Part shown: positions 54,016 through 62,099 of the stretch, one piece after another
Numbering within the stretch: the stretch's first letter is position 1
Layout of the letters: the number at the start of each line of letters is the position of its first letter
Source: Candidatus Firestoneibacteriota bacterium
GTDB taxonomy: Bacteria > Oederibacteriota > D2-FULL-39-29
DNA length: 62,174 nucleotides
Direction of reading: 5' to 3'
Assembly: GCA_026388015.1 (NCBI GenBank)
Contig: JAPLKO010000058.1
Coordinates: 1 to 62,174, forward strand
The notes under the pieces: generated by a model
What the model saw: the letters and a program-made list of their open reading frames with translations, nothing else
Told to the model about the DNA's origin: nothing
The model's database searches: none
Program-made: the position numbers and the translations under genes

Positions 54016-55134
54016 ATGATATATTATTTGTATTTGCTTGCGACTTCTTTGTACTGGCTCCTCCTAATGCTTGTATTATATACTTTTATCGGCTACCCTC
54101 TGTTTTTAGCTTTTCTGGCAATGTTTAAAAAAAAGAAGGCTCAGGACAGGCCGGAGTATTTTCCCAAGGTTTCTCTGATAATCCTTGCGGGAAATGAGCA
54201 GAAAAATATTAAAGCCAAGCTGGACAACTGTCTCAGTCTGGAATATCCCAAAGAAAAGCTTGAGATTATTGTTGCAGTCATAGATTCAGCGGATAATACC
54301 AGGAAAAAAGTAGAAGATTATTTCAGTAAAGGCATCAAACTTCTCTTTCAGGTTGAGAAGAAAAGCAGCAATATGACTGTCAATGCGGTTGTTTCCGAAG
54401 CCAAGGGAGAAGTGGTTGTTATCACTGACGCTTCTTCAATAATAGAAAAATACAGTCTCAAAAATTTGGCAAGGCATTTTGTTGATAAAAATGTAGGTTT
54501 GGTTGCGGGTAATATTGAGATAGCGAATAAAGATAATAATTTTCTGGTTTTGGGCGAGAAAGCATTTTTGGAATTTCAAAGATTTATCCAGCAAAGCTCC
54601 TCTAAACTAAGAAGAGTTATCAGCGTAAATCCCGAACTTTATGCTCTAAGAAAAGCGGATTTTACTAATCTAAAAGATGACGGAGTGGAAGCCAAAACAG
54701 CCGTTCCCATAATGTATTCTTATGCGAATAAAACCCGCCTGTATGAACCGCTGGCGCAGGCTTTGAAAACAATAAATACTAAAACAAAAGCAAATTTAGA
54801 AGGGAAGCTTGCGGCGACGCAAAAGGCTCTTGTTTCGGCTAAATGTATTAAAGAGCTCTTTAGGGCAAAAAAATACTTTACTATTCTTCAGTTTATATCT
54901 TTTGAACTGCTTTACGGGCTCTTTGGTGTTTTACTTTTTGCCTTCTTTCTTTGTAATCTTACAGTTCTGGGAAAACCCGGTTATGTTGTTTTCTTTTCGC
55001 TGCAATTTCTTTTTTATGTCGCCGGCGCGCTAAAGATATCCGCCTTTGCCTATTATGTGACTTTCTCGGCTTATGCTCATGTCTCAGGTTTAGCAAGACT
55101 GATAAAAAAGGAGCGTGAAAATGCAAAAGGTTAA
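54016..55134 (+). CDS. membrane glycosyltransferase family 2
   Basis: A 372-residue GT-A enzyme with an N-terminal TM (LLATSLYWLLLMLVLYTFIG region, about 5-25) and C-terminal hydrophobic segments (FELLYGLFGVLLFAFFL, KPGYVVFFSLQFLFYVAGAL split after SL). The catalytic domain has KVSLIILAGNEQKNI near 48, the donor/metal-site EVVVITDASSI near 135 in place of a strict DxD, and VGLVAGNIEI near 165. The acceptor is unknown, perhaps a surface polysaccharide. The ATG at 54016 is assumed. Its end overlaps the next gene by 14 bp. Confidence 0.7.
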   Translation: MIYYLYLLATSLYWLLLMLVLYTFIGYPLFLAFLAMFKKKKAQDRPEYFPKVSLIILAGNEQKNIKAKLDNCLSLEYPKEKLEIIVAVIDSADNTRKKVEDYFSKGIKLLFQVEKKSSNMTVNAVVSEAKGEVVVITDASSIIEKYSLKNLARHFVDKNVGLVAGNIEIANKDNNFLVLGEKAFLEFQRFIQQSSSKLRRVISVNPELYALRKADFTNLKDDGVEAKTAVPIMYSYANKTRLYEPLAQALKTINTKTKANLEGKLAATQKALVSAKCIKELFRAKKYFTILQFISFELLYGLFGVLLFAFFLCNLTVLGKPGYVVFFSLQFLFYVAGALKISAFAYYVTFSAYAHVSGLARLIKKERENAKG

Positions 55135-56263
55135 AGTATATTACTCCTCCGCAAGAAGTAAGATCTGGAATTACGACCACTCTATGCCCGGAAAACTCGA
55201 AGAACTTCTCTCTCAAATTGACCTTTCAAAGTACATCTCTCCTAAAGATAAAGTTGCGGTTAAAACTCACTTTGGCTCGCAAGGGGCTTTCCGTATTGTC
55301 CGCCCTGTATTTTTAAGAAAAATTGTTGAAGCGGTAAAAGCTTTAAAAGCCAAGCCGTTTATTACGGATACTACCCGCATTGAATCTCTGGAGTACCTTG
55401 AAGTAGCTGCCTACAACGGGCTTACCCATTTGACTTGCGGAGCTCCGGTAATTATTGCAGACGGAATCAAGGGTATGGACGCGACTCCGGTAAAAGTGGA
55501 AGGGCATAAACATATAAGCGAAATAAGCGTGGCGAATGCAATTTACCATGCGGATGCCATGATAGTGGTCTCGCATTTTAAAGGACACCTGCAGGCGGGT
55601 TTTGGCGGGGCAATAAAAAATATAGGTATGGGCGGGGTTTCTCCAAAAACGCATGACGGTAAGAGCAATCGAGGTCTTCTCCATTCCGTAGACGATAAAC
55701 TTCCTGCCTGGGATAAAAATAAATGTAACTGGTGCAGGAGATGTGAAGATATTTGTCCGGTTGAAGCCATTAGAATTGAGCCGAAAGTGAGTTTTGAATT
55801 GACAGATGACATGTGCTGGCGCTGCGGCAGGTGCGCGCGTATCTGTAAAGAAAAAGCCCTTGATATGCCGATAACCTCCGAGCGGTTGAACACTCACATA
55901 ATCGAAGCCTCCAAAGCCGTAATGAGCACCTTCAAACCTAAAAAAGTTATCTTTATTAACTTTATGATAGAGATGCAGCCGGAGTGCGACTGTATGCCGA
56001 CTGCGGATGTTCCTGTGGTAAATGATCAGGGTATCGCTGTCTCGGATGATCCCGTAGCCGTAGATCAGGCTTGCATAGATATAGTTGCAAAAGCCGGCCC
56101 GCTTCCGAACAGTCTTGCGTCGGATCTGGATGTTACCGAACCCGGGGATACTTTTGGCGCCGTAAATAAAAAATCTACAAAATTATCTTTGGAAATAGGC
56201 GAAAAGATGGGGCTCGGAACCAGAGAGTACGAGCTTGTAACCATAAAAAAGAAAAACAAGTAA
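55121..56263 (+). CDS. DUF362 protein with 4Fe-4S ferredoxin domain
   Basis: A 380-residue iron-sulfur protein. A DUF362 domain (about 1-195 and 260-380: VAVKTHFGSQGAFRIVRP split at GS, THLTCGAPVIIADGIKG, MIVVSHFKGHLQAGFGGAIKN split at GH) surrounds a two-cluster ferredoxin insert. The Cys motifs are CNWCRRCEDICP near 205 and CWRCGRCARICK near 235. It is likely a soluble electron carrier or oxidoreductase subunit of unknown partner. ATG 55121 follows AAGGAG by 8 bases. It overlaps the GT2 gene. Confidence 0.8.
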   Translation: MQKVKVYYSSARSKIWNYDHSMPGKLEELLSQIDLSKYISPKDKVAVKTHFGSQGAFRIVRPVFLRKIVEAVKALKAKPFITDTTRIESLEYLEVAAYNGLTHLTCGAPVIIADGIKGMDATPVKVEGHKHISEISVANAIYHADAMIVVSHFKGHLQAGFGGAIKNIGMGGVSPKTHDGKSNRGLLHSVDDKLPAWDKNKCNWCRRCEDICPVEAIRIEPKVSFELTDDMCWRCGRCARICKEKALDMPITSERLNTHIIEASKAVMSTFKPKKVIFINFMIEMQPECDCMPTADVPVVNDQGIAVSDDPVAVDQACIDIVAKAGPLPNSLASDLDVTEPGDTFGAVNKKSTKLSLEIGEKMGLGTREYELVTIKKKNK

Positions 56264-56569
56264 CAGTTTGAACTGAAATGTATCCACCGTTACCAAATAA
56301 TTCAAAGAACTCGGACGCTTCCCCGCAATCACAGGCAAAACCTGGAACCACCCCGCGCTTGCAGGAGATGGCCGCCTTCAAGTTAGCACTTGCAGAGAAG
56401 ACAAAATAGCAGGGGATGAATAGCAATTAATTGACAAAAAAGTGTGACTGTCGCACATTTTAAATTGTTAGGTCCATAAAGCCCAAATTGCCACTTCTTT
56501 AAAACATCCATTTATGGTAAAATCAAAAAAGTTATGGATTTTTTGGGTGAAAATTCAGGAGGGGACTTA
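56264..56569. other. 306-bp intergenic region with small ORF and hsdM promoter
   Basis: No convincing gene. A 43-codon frame (56278-56409, MYPPLPNNSK to KTK) has no ribosome site. TTGACA at 56431 lacks a matched -10. An extended -10 (TGG-TAAAAT, 56515-56523) lies about 47 bp before the hsdM ATG and is the best candidate promoter. This region marks the border to the restriction-modification locus. Confidence 0.45.
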
Positions 56570-58024
56570 ATGTTTGAACAAACCTTTAAAAATATAGATG
56601 ATATTCTGCACAAAGACGCAGGGTGCAGCAGCGAGCTGGATTATGTAGAGCAGACCTCGTGGGTTCTCTTCCTTAAATATCTGGATGACCTTGAAAAAGA
56701 AAAGAAAACAGGGGCAGAACTATCAGGCAAAGCTTATAAAGGTATTATTAGCAAAGAGTATCAATGGGAAACCTGGGCGGTTCCTAAGGGGAAAGATGGC
56801 AAACTTGACCACCATAAAGCTCTTGGCGGAGATGATTTAAGGGATTTTGTTGACCATAAGCTGTTTCCCTATCTGAAAAAGTTTAAAGTAGATGCAATCA
56901 GCCCTGATACGATAGAGTATAAGATTGGCGAGATTTTTAGTGAGCTTAAAAACAGGATTCAGAGCGGTTATAATCTGCGGGAAGTAATCAATTTAGTAGA
57001 TGAACTTCGTTTTCGTTCGCATGACGAGAAACACGAGATGTCGCACCTTTATGAAGGTAAAATCCAGAACATGGGCAATGCCGGCAGGAACGGCGGCGAA
57101 TATTACACCCCTCGAGCGCTCATTAAAACTATTGTAAAAGTGGTCGCACCGGAAATCGGGTATAAAATCTATGACGGCGCATTGGGCTCTGCCGGATTCT
57201 TGTGCGAAGCGTTTGAATATCTAAAAGGCAATAACAAGCTGACTACAAAAGATATGGAAACTCTCCAGAAGAAAACTTTTTACGGCAAAGAAAAGAAGTC
57301 GCTGGCATACATCATCGGCACGATGAATATGATTTTGCACGGCATAGAAGCGCCGAACATCGTTCATACAAACACCCTTGCCGAAAATATCGCAGATATC
57401 CAGGAAAAAGACCGTTATGATGTTGTGCTCGCCAACCCGCCGTTTGGAGGCAAGGAGCGCGCCGAAGTCCAACAAAATTTTCCGATTAAAACAGGAGAGA
57501 CCGCCTTTTTATTCCTCCAGCATTTCATTAAAATCCTTAGAGCAGGTGGAAGTGCGGGCATAGTTATAAAAAACACTTTTCTGTCAAACACAGATAATGC
57601 TTCAGTTTCATTGCGTAAGCTACTTTTAGAAAGCTGTAATCTTCATTCGGTCTTAGATTTGCCGGGCGGCACCTTTACGGGAGCGGGCGTAAAAACGGTA
57701 GTACTTTTCTTTGAGAAAGGCGCCCCTACAAAGAAGGTCTGGTTTTATAGTCTTAATCTTGACAGAAATCTCGGGAAAACAAACCCCCTAAACGAAAATG
57801 ACTTAGCTGAGTTCGTCAAACTCCAGAAAACAAAAGCCAATTCTGATAACTCCTGGTCAATAAATGTCGCTGATATTAACCAGGAAACCTTTGATCTGTC
57901 AGTAAAAAATCCAAACAAAAAAGAAGAAGCAGCGCTTCGCGAGCCAAAAAAGATTTTAGAAGCAATGAAGAAGTTAGATGAGGAAAGTGAAGAGATAATG
58001 AAGAAAATCAGAGGGTTGACATGA
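56570..58024 (+). CDS. hsdM: type I restriction-modification methyltransferase HsdM
   Basis: A 484-residue N6-adenine methyltransferase subunit. An N-terminal HsdM_N helical domain (FEQTFKNIDDIL, QTSWVLFLKYLDDLE, about 1-150) is followed by the catalytic part. The motif I equivalent is YDGALGSAGFLCEAF near 200, and NPPF is at 289-292 in LANPPFGGKER. ATG 56570 is chosen for its AGGAGGGG site; ATG 56534 lies almost on the promoter. It works with HsdS to protect host DNA. It overlaps hsdS by 4 bp. Confidence 0.93.
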   Translation: MFEQTFKNIDDILHKDAGCSSELDYVEQTSWVLFLKYLDDLEKEKKTGAELSGKAYKGIISKEYQWETWAVPKGKDGKLDHHKALGGDDLRDFVDHKLFPYLKKFKVDAISPDTIEYKIGEIFSELKNRIQSGYNLREVINLVDELRFRSHDEKHEMSHLYEGKIQNMGNAGRNGGEYYTPRALIKTIVKVVAPEIGYKIYDGALGSAGFLCEAFEYLKGNNKLTTKDMETLQKKTFYGKEKKSLAYIIGTMNMILHGIEAPNIVHTNTLAENIADIQEKDRYDVVLANPPFGGKERAEVQQNFPIKTGETAFLFLQHFIKILRAGGSAGIVIKNTFLSNTDNASVSLRKLLLESCNLHSVLDLPGGTFTGAGVKTVVLFFEKGAPTKKVWFYSLNLDRNLGKTNPLNENDLAEFVKLQKTKANSDNSWSINVADINQETFDLSVKNPNKKEEAALREPKKILEAMKKLDEESEEIMKKIRGLT

Positions 58025-59217
58025 AGAAGGGGTGGGATGTAATTAAGCTTATAGAATTATGTGACGTATTCGCAGATGGCGATTGGATTGAAAAAAAGGA
58101 TCAATCGACAAATGGAATAAGGCTTATCCAGACTGGAAATATTGGAAATGGTTTATTCTTAGACAGATTAAGCAAATCTAGATATATTTCAAAGTCCACT
58201 TTTACAAGATTGAGATGTTTAGAGGTTTTGCCAGGCGATTGTTTGCTTTCAAGATTGCCGGATCCAGTAGGTCGGTCTTGTATTATTCCAAAAACTGATG
58301 AAAAAATGATAACTGCAGTTGACTGTACAATTATGCGCTTTAAAAAAAACATTTTAGCCGAATGGTTTGTCAATTATTCTCTATCTAGAGATTATCAAAA
58401 CAAAATCACGGAAGATGTCTCTGGTGCTACGCGTCAAAGGATTAGTAGAAGCAATTTGGGAAATGTTGAAATTCCGATTCCAACTATTATCGAGCAGAAG
58501 CGGATTGTGGGGATTTTGGATAAAGTGTTTGCCGATATCGCTAAAGCGAAAGAGAATGCTGAAAAGAATCTACAAAATGCCAGTGAGCTTTTTGAATCCT
58601 ATTTGCAAAATGTTTTCGCCCATTCGGGCGATGGTTGGGAAGAGAAAAAATTGGGGGATGTTTGTTCTACTGGAGCTGGTGGAACTCCTCTTAAGGCAAA
58701 AAAAGAATATTATCAAGGTGGAACTATTCCCTGGCTTCGTAGTGGGGAAGTCAGTCAAGGTGAAATATATGAATCTGAAATGTATATTACTGAAAAAGGA
58801 CTAGAAAACTCTTCAGCAAGGTTGTTCCCGTCGGAAACTGTTTTGATAGCAATGTATGGAGCAACTGCTGGTCAGGTTGGTATTTTAAAATTTAAATGTT
58901 CTACAAATCAAGCAATATGTGGAATTTTGCCAAATATAAACTATATACCCAGTTTTATTTATTACTGTTTTTTATCAAAGAAAGATGAATTAATATCACA
59001 AGCTGTTGGTGGAGCACAACCAAATATCTCACAGATAAAAATTAAAAACACTCCTATTCCTGTGTTGTCGAAAAAAGAGCAACAAAATGTAGTGTTAAAA
59101 CTTGATGAAATTTCAGCTAAAACAAAAAAACTCGAAGCCATATATCAAAAAAAACTTGATGATTTGGAAGAACTAAAGAAATCCATACTTCAAAAAGCGT
59201 TTAACGGGGAGTTGTAA
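58021..59217 (+). CDS. hsdS: type I restriction-modification specificity subunit HsdS
   Basis: A 398-residue subunit with two target-recognition domains (about 1-155 and 208-355), each reading one half of a bipartite site. Each is followed by a conserved helical spacer: IVGILDKVFADIAKAKENA near 160-180 and VVLKLDEISAKTKKLEAI near 355-375. The TRD-coding parts are markedly AT-rich compared with hsdM, typical of shuffled TRDs. The C-terminus LQKAFNGEL is the usual HsdS ending. The recognition site cannot be read from sequence. Confidence 0.9.
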   Translation: MKKGWDVIKLIELCDVFADGDWIEKKDQSTNGIRLIQTGNIGNGLFLDRLSKSRYISKSTFTRLRCLEVLPGDCLLSRLPDPVGRSCIIPKTDEKMITAVDCTIMRFKKNILAEWFVNYSLSRDYQNKITEDVSGATRQRISRSNLGNVEIPIPTIIEQKRIVGILDKVFADIAKAKENAEKNLQNASELFESYLQNVFAHSGDGWEEKKLGDVCSTGAGGTPLKAKKEYYQGGTIPWLRSGEVSQGEIYESEMYITEKGLENSSARLFPSETVLIAMYGATAGQVGILKFKCSTNQAICGILPNINYIPSFIYYCFLSKKDELISQAVGGAQPNISQIKIKNTPIPVLSKKEQQNVVLKLDEISAKTKKLEAIYQKKLDDLEELKKSILQKAFNGEL

Positions 59218-59272
59218 GTGCGGAGAACGGAGAACGGAAGGTCTGCAAAATCGTTAATAATAATCACTACAT

Positions 59273-59302
59273 CTCGCAATAGGGACGCTCGCAATAGGGA
59301 CG
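59273..59302. repeat. 15-bp perfect tandem duplication upstream of dinD
   Basis: CTCGCAATAGGGACG occurs twice in direct tandem (59273-59287, 59288-59302), followed by GGATGACAAGG. CGGAGAA is also duplicated at 59221 and 59229. These look like remnants of a dispersed repeat between hsdS and dinD. Confidence 0.7.
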
Positions 59303-59323
59303 GGATGACAAGGGGGAAGGTGA

Positions 59324-60193
59324 ATGAAGAAAGAGATAATTGTTGAGTTAAACAAGACATTTGAAGGGTCTGCGTTCTTTCAGGATGGTGTTGAATATTG
59401 GATGGCAAGGGATTTGCAGGTATTACTTGATTACTCTGAATGGCGTAATTTTCTGGTTGTTATAGAGAAAGCAAAGGAAGCTTGCTATAATTCTAAACAG
59501 AAAATCGCTGACCATTTTGTTGACGTCAACAAAATGGTCAAGCTTGGATCTGATTCTGAGCGTGAAATAGAAGATATAATGCTTACCCGGTATGCTTGTT
59601 ATCTTATAGCGCAAAACGGAGATCCGAGGAAAGAAAAAATAGCGTTTGCTCAGAGCTATTTTGCTATTCAGACGAGAAAACAGGAACTTCTTGAAGAGCG
59701 GATTGCTTTAAATGAGAGGATAAGAGCCAGGGAAAAATTGGCCGGAACGGAACATGACCTTTCCGGTGTTGCTTATGAAAGAGGGGTTGACGGACAGGGT
59801 TTTGCCCGCCTTAGAAGTAAAGGCGACCAGGCATTATTTGGCGGTTATAATACTTTGCAAATGAAAAAGAAACTGGGGATACCTGAAAAAAGGCCTTTGG
59901 CTGATTTCTTGCCGACAATCACAATCAAAGCAAAAGACCTTGCTGCCGAAATTACAAGTTTTAATACGAAAAAGAATAATCTTCAGGGAGAAACGGCTAT
60001 TGCCGGAGAACATGTGAAAAATAACAGAGATGTCAGACACCTGCTAGGGAAAAGCGGGATAAAACCGGAAGAACTTCCTCCGGAAGCAGACATTCAAAAA
60101 TTAGAAAGGCGTATTAAATCAGAAAAAAAAGGAATAGCGGGAAATACCCTTGGTAAATTAGAAAAAAAGAAGCAGAGGATTCATAAATTATGA
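59324..60193 (+). CDS. dinD: DNA-damage-inducible protein D (DinD) homologue
   Basis: A 289-residue DinD family protein. BRO-N-like N-terminal part: GVEYWMARDLQVLLDYSEWRNF split as WMARDLQVLLDYS and EWRNFLVV (about 23-42), then KMVKLGSDSEREIED, LTRYACYLIAQNGDPRK and AFAQSYFAIQTRKQELL split before ELL. The DinD-specific YERGVDGQGFARLRSKGDQ and KLGIPEKRPLADFLP follow. E. coli DinD is SOS-induced and inhibits RecA strand exchange. It sits between hsdS and hsdR, a known habit of the family. A GGAAGG site supports the ATG. Confidence 0.88.
   Translation: MKKEIIVELNKTFEGSAFFQDGVEYWMARDLQVLLDYSEWRNFLVVIEKAKEACYNSKQKIADHFVDVNKMVKLGSDSEREIEDIMLTRYACYLIAQNGDPRKEKIAFAQSYFAIQTRKQELLEERIALNERIRAREKLAGTEHDLSGVAYERGVDGQGFARLRSKGDQALFGGYNTLQMKKKLGIPEKRPLADFLPTITIKAKDLAAEITSFNTKKNNLQGETAIAGEHVKNNRDVRHLLGKSGIKPEELPPEADIQKLERRIKSEKKGIAGNTLGKLEKKKQRIHKL
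59509..59540. repeat. perfect 32-bp palindrome inside dinD
   Basis: TGACCATTTTGTTGAC (59509-59524) is followed without spacer by its exact reverse complement (59525-59540). It codes for DHFVDVNKMV in DinD. The outer flanking bases (C, A) no longer pair. Confidence 0.9.
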
Positions 60194-60366
60194 AAAAAGT
60201 TGGAATTAAAGGGATTGTCAATAAAGGCGAAGGGTTTTTGACCCCGCAAGTTACCCTGCAAGCTGCCCCGCAAGGTGAAGGCTGCAGAATAAATGAAGTT
60301 GTTTGTTTTACAAAGACACTGGATACCGGATCTAAGTCCGGCATGACAAATAAAGGTGGAGAATAA
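60190..60366 (+). CDS. 58-residue ORF between dinD and hsdR, made of repeat sequence
   Basis: ATG 60190 overlaps the dinD stop by 4 bp, and the frame ends two bases before the hsdR ATG. This spacing would couple all three genes. However, its sequence is largely repeats: three 12-bp units (60242-60277) and a palindrome (60326-60341). The encoded peptide (MKKVGIKGIV start, TGSKSGMTNKGGE end) has no recognised domain. It may be a passive read-through of a repeat insertion that keeps dinD and hsdR coupled, rather than a functional protein. Confidence 0.35.
   Translation: MKKVGIKGIVNKGEGFLTPQVTLQAAPQGEGCRINEVVCFTKTLDTGSKSGMTNKGGE
60242..60277. repeat. three imperfect 12-bp tandem units
   Basis: CCCCGCAAGTTA, CCCTGCAAGCTG and CCCCGCAAGGTG follow one another directly. 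The frame is preserved because each unit is four codons. Confidence 0.7.
60321..60350. repeat. REP-like palindrome
   Basis: CCGGA (60326-60330) and TCCGG (60337-60341) pair around TCTAAG inside GGATAC...GGCATGACAAA. This layout, including the ATGACA end, matches a widespread class of short dispersed repeats in environmental genomes (general knowledge). A related GGATGACAAGG end occurs before dinD at 59303. Confidence 0.55.
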
Positions 60367-60368
60367 TT

Positions 60369-62099
60369 ATGAACGAATCTGAGACAAGAGCGGAATACAT
60401 AGACCCGAAACTTAAAGCGAGCGGGTGGGGGGATGTTGAGGGCTCGAAGGTTTTGCGGGAATATCATATTACCGCGGGGAAAATACAGGTAGGCTCTGGA
60501 CGGGCGAAACCGCTTATTGCTGATTATATTCTTGTTTACAAGGGTCGAAAGCTTGCGGTAATTGAGGCGAAGAGTGATATTTGCGGTGTCACCGAAGGGC
60601 TTGGACAGTCGAAATTGTATGCGGAAAAACTCCATCTTGAGACGGCCTTCTCTTCAAACGGCAAAGAAATATATCAAGTAAATATGGAAACAGGAAAAGA
60701 AGGTAAGGTTTCTGCATTCCCGACTCCTGATGAACTTTGGACTAAAACCTTTGCGGTGCAAAATGACTGGCGGGATAAGTTTGCCAATGTTCCTTTTGAA
60801 GATATTGGCGGAACTAAGACAGCCAGATATTATCAGGAAATAGCGATTAACAATACGATGAACGCGATTGCGGATAATAAACAGCGGATTTTACTGACTT
60901 TAGCGACCGGAACAGGAAAAACTTTCATTGCTTTCCAGATTGCGTGGAAACTTTATCATACCAGGTGGAATCTAAAACGTGATGGTTCCCGTAGACCGCG
61001 CATTCTGTTCCTGGCTGATAGGAATATTCTGGCGAATCAGGCGTTTAATGCTTTCTCAGCTTTCCCTGAGGATGCTCTGGTAAGAATTAAACCGAGTGAG
61101 ATTGCAAGAAGAGGCGAGGTTCCTACCAACGGGAGTATATTCTTCACGATATTTCAATCCTTTATGAGTGGTCCGGAAAACAAACCGTATTTTGGCGATT
61201 ACCCCAAGGATTACTTTGATTTTATAGTGATTGACGAGTGTCATCGCGGGGGCGCTAATGATGAAGGAAACTGGCGAGATATCATGGAATACTTCTCTCC
61301 GGCTGTTCAGCTCGGTCTTACTGCCACTCCAAAACGAGTGGAAAACGCCGATACTTATCGGTATTTTGGTGAACCCGTATATATTTATTCCCTGAAAGAA
61401 GGAGTTAATGACGGATTTCTTACCCCATTTAAAGTTAAGAGGATAAAAACGACAATAGATGACTATGTTTATACGTCTGATGACTTTGTTATTGAGGGGG
61501 CAGCAGAGGAAGGGAAACTTTATACGGAATCGGATTTTAATAGGATTATAGAGATTAAAGCGCGAGAAGAAAAACGCGTAAAAATATTTATGGAACAGAT
61601 AAATCAGAAAGAAAAAAGCATAGTTTTCTGCGCTACTCAGAATCATGCGGCGGCTGTTAGGGATTTGGTAAATCAAGTTAAGGATAGCAGAGAATCAAGT
61701 TATTGTCAGAGGGTGACGGCGAATGACGGAGAACTGGGAGAACAGCATCTTCGTGACTTTCAGGATAATGAAAAAACTATCCCGACTATTTTGACTACAT
61801 CGCAGAAACTTTCAACCGGGGTTGATGCCAGAAATATTAGAAATATCATTTTGATGAGACCGATTAATTCTATGATTGAATTCAAACAAATTATCGGTCG
61901 TGGGACAAGATTGTTTGACGGCAAGGAATTCTTTACGATTTATGACTTTGTAGATGCATCTTCACATTTCTCTGATCCTGATTGGGATGGCGAGCCGATA
62001 GCGCCGGAAGTCTGTACTAAATGCGGGAAATCACCTTGCGTCTGTACGGGTAATGTCATCGCTTACCCCAAGGTAAATAAAGCCGCCTGTGCTGTTTGA
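60369..62099 (+). CDS. hsdR: type I restriction endonuclease HsdR, C-terminally truncated
   Basis: A 576-residue restriction subunit. The N-terminal nuclease domain (about 1-150: RKLAVIEAKSD with the PD-ExK core) is followed by helicase lobes with Walker A TGTGKT (Lys184), DECH box (289-292), SIVFCATQNHA near 418, LTTSQKLSTGVD and QIIGRGTRLFDG near 520. After the Cys pair CTKCGKSPCVC the usual C-terminal domain of about 200-300 residues is missing; the frame ends at 62099 in an unrelated YPKVNKAACAV tail. Cleavage and translocation modules are present. The lost part contacts the methyltransferase, so function is doubtful. Confidence 0.85.
   Translation: MNESETRAEYIDPKLKASGWGDVEGSKVLREYHITAGKIQVGSGRAKPLIADYILVYKGRKLAVIEAKSDICGVTEGLGQSKLYAEKLHLETAFSSNGKEIYQVNMETGKEGKVSAFPTPDELWTKTFAVQNDWRDKFANVPFEDIGGTKTARYYQEIAINNTMNAIADNKQRILLTLATGTGKTFIAFQIAWKLYHTRWNLKRDGSRRPRILFLADRNILANQAFNAFSAFPEDALVRIKPSEIARRGEVPTNGSIFFTIFQSFMSGPENKPYFGDYPKDYFDFIVIDECHRGGANDEGNWRDIMEYFSPAVQLGLTATPKRVENADTYRYFGEPVYIYSLKEGVNDGFLTPFKVKRIKTTIDDYVYTSDDFVIEGAAEEGKLYTESDFNRIIEIKAREEKRVKIFMEQINQKEKSIVFCATQNHAAAVRDLVNQVKDSRESSYCQRVTANDGELGEQHLRDFQDNEKTIPTILTTSQKLSTGVDARNIRNIILMRPINSMIEFKQIIGRGTRLFDGKEFFTIYDFVDASSHFSDPDWDGEPIAPEVCTKCGKSPCVCTGNVIAYPKVNKAACAV

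Noticed and set aside
56278..56409. 43-codon ORF before hsdM as a gene
   Set aside because: No ribosome site, no recognisable content; kept only as a note in the intergenic entry.
59324..60193. Phage antirepressor (BRO-N) indicating a prophage
   Set aside because: The DinD-specific C-terminal half is present and no phage genes, integrase or att sites are seen.
60242..60277. Short CRISPR-like array
   Set aside because: Three directly adjacent 12-bp units have no spacers and no cas genes are near.
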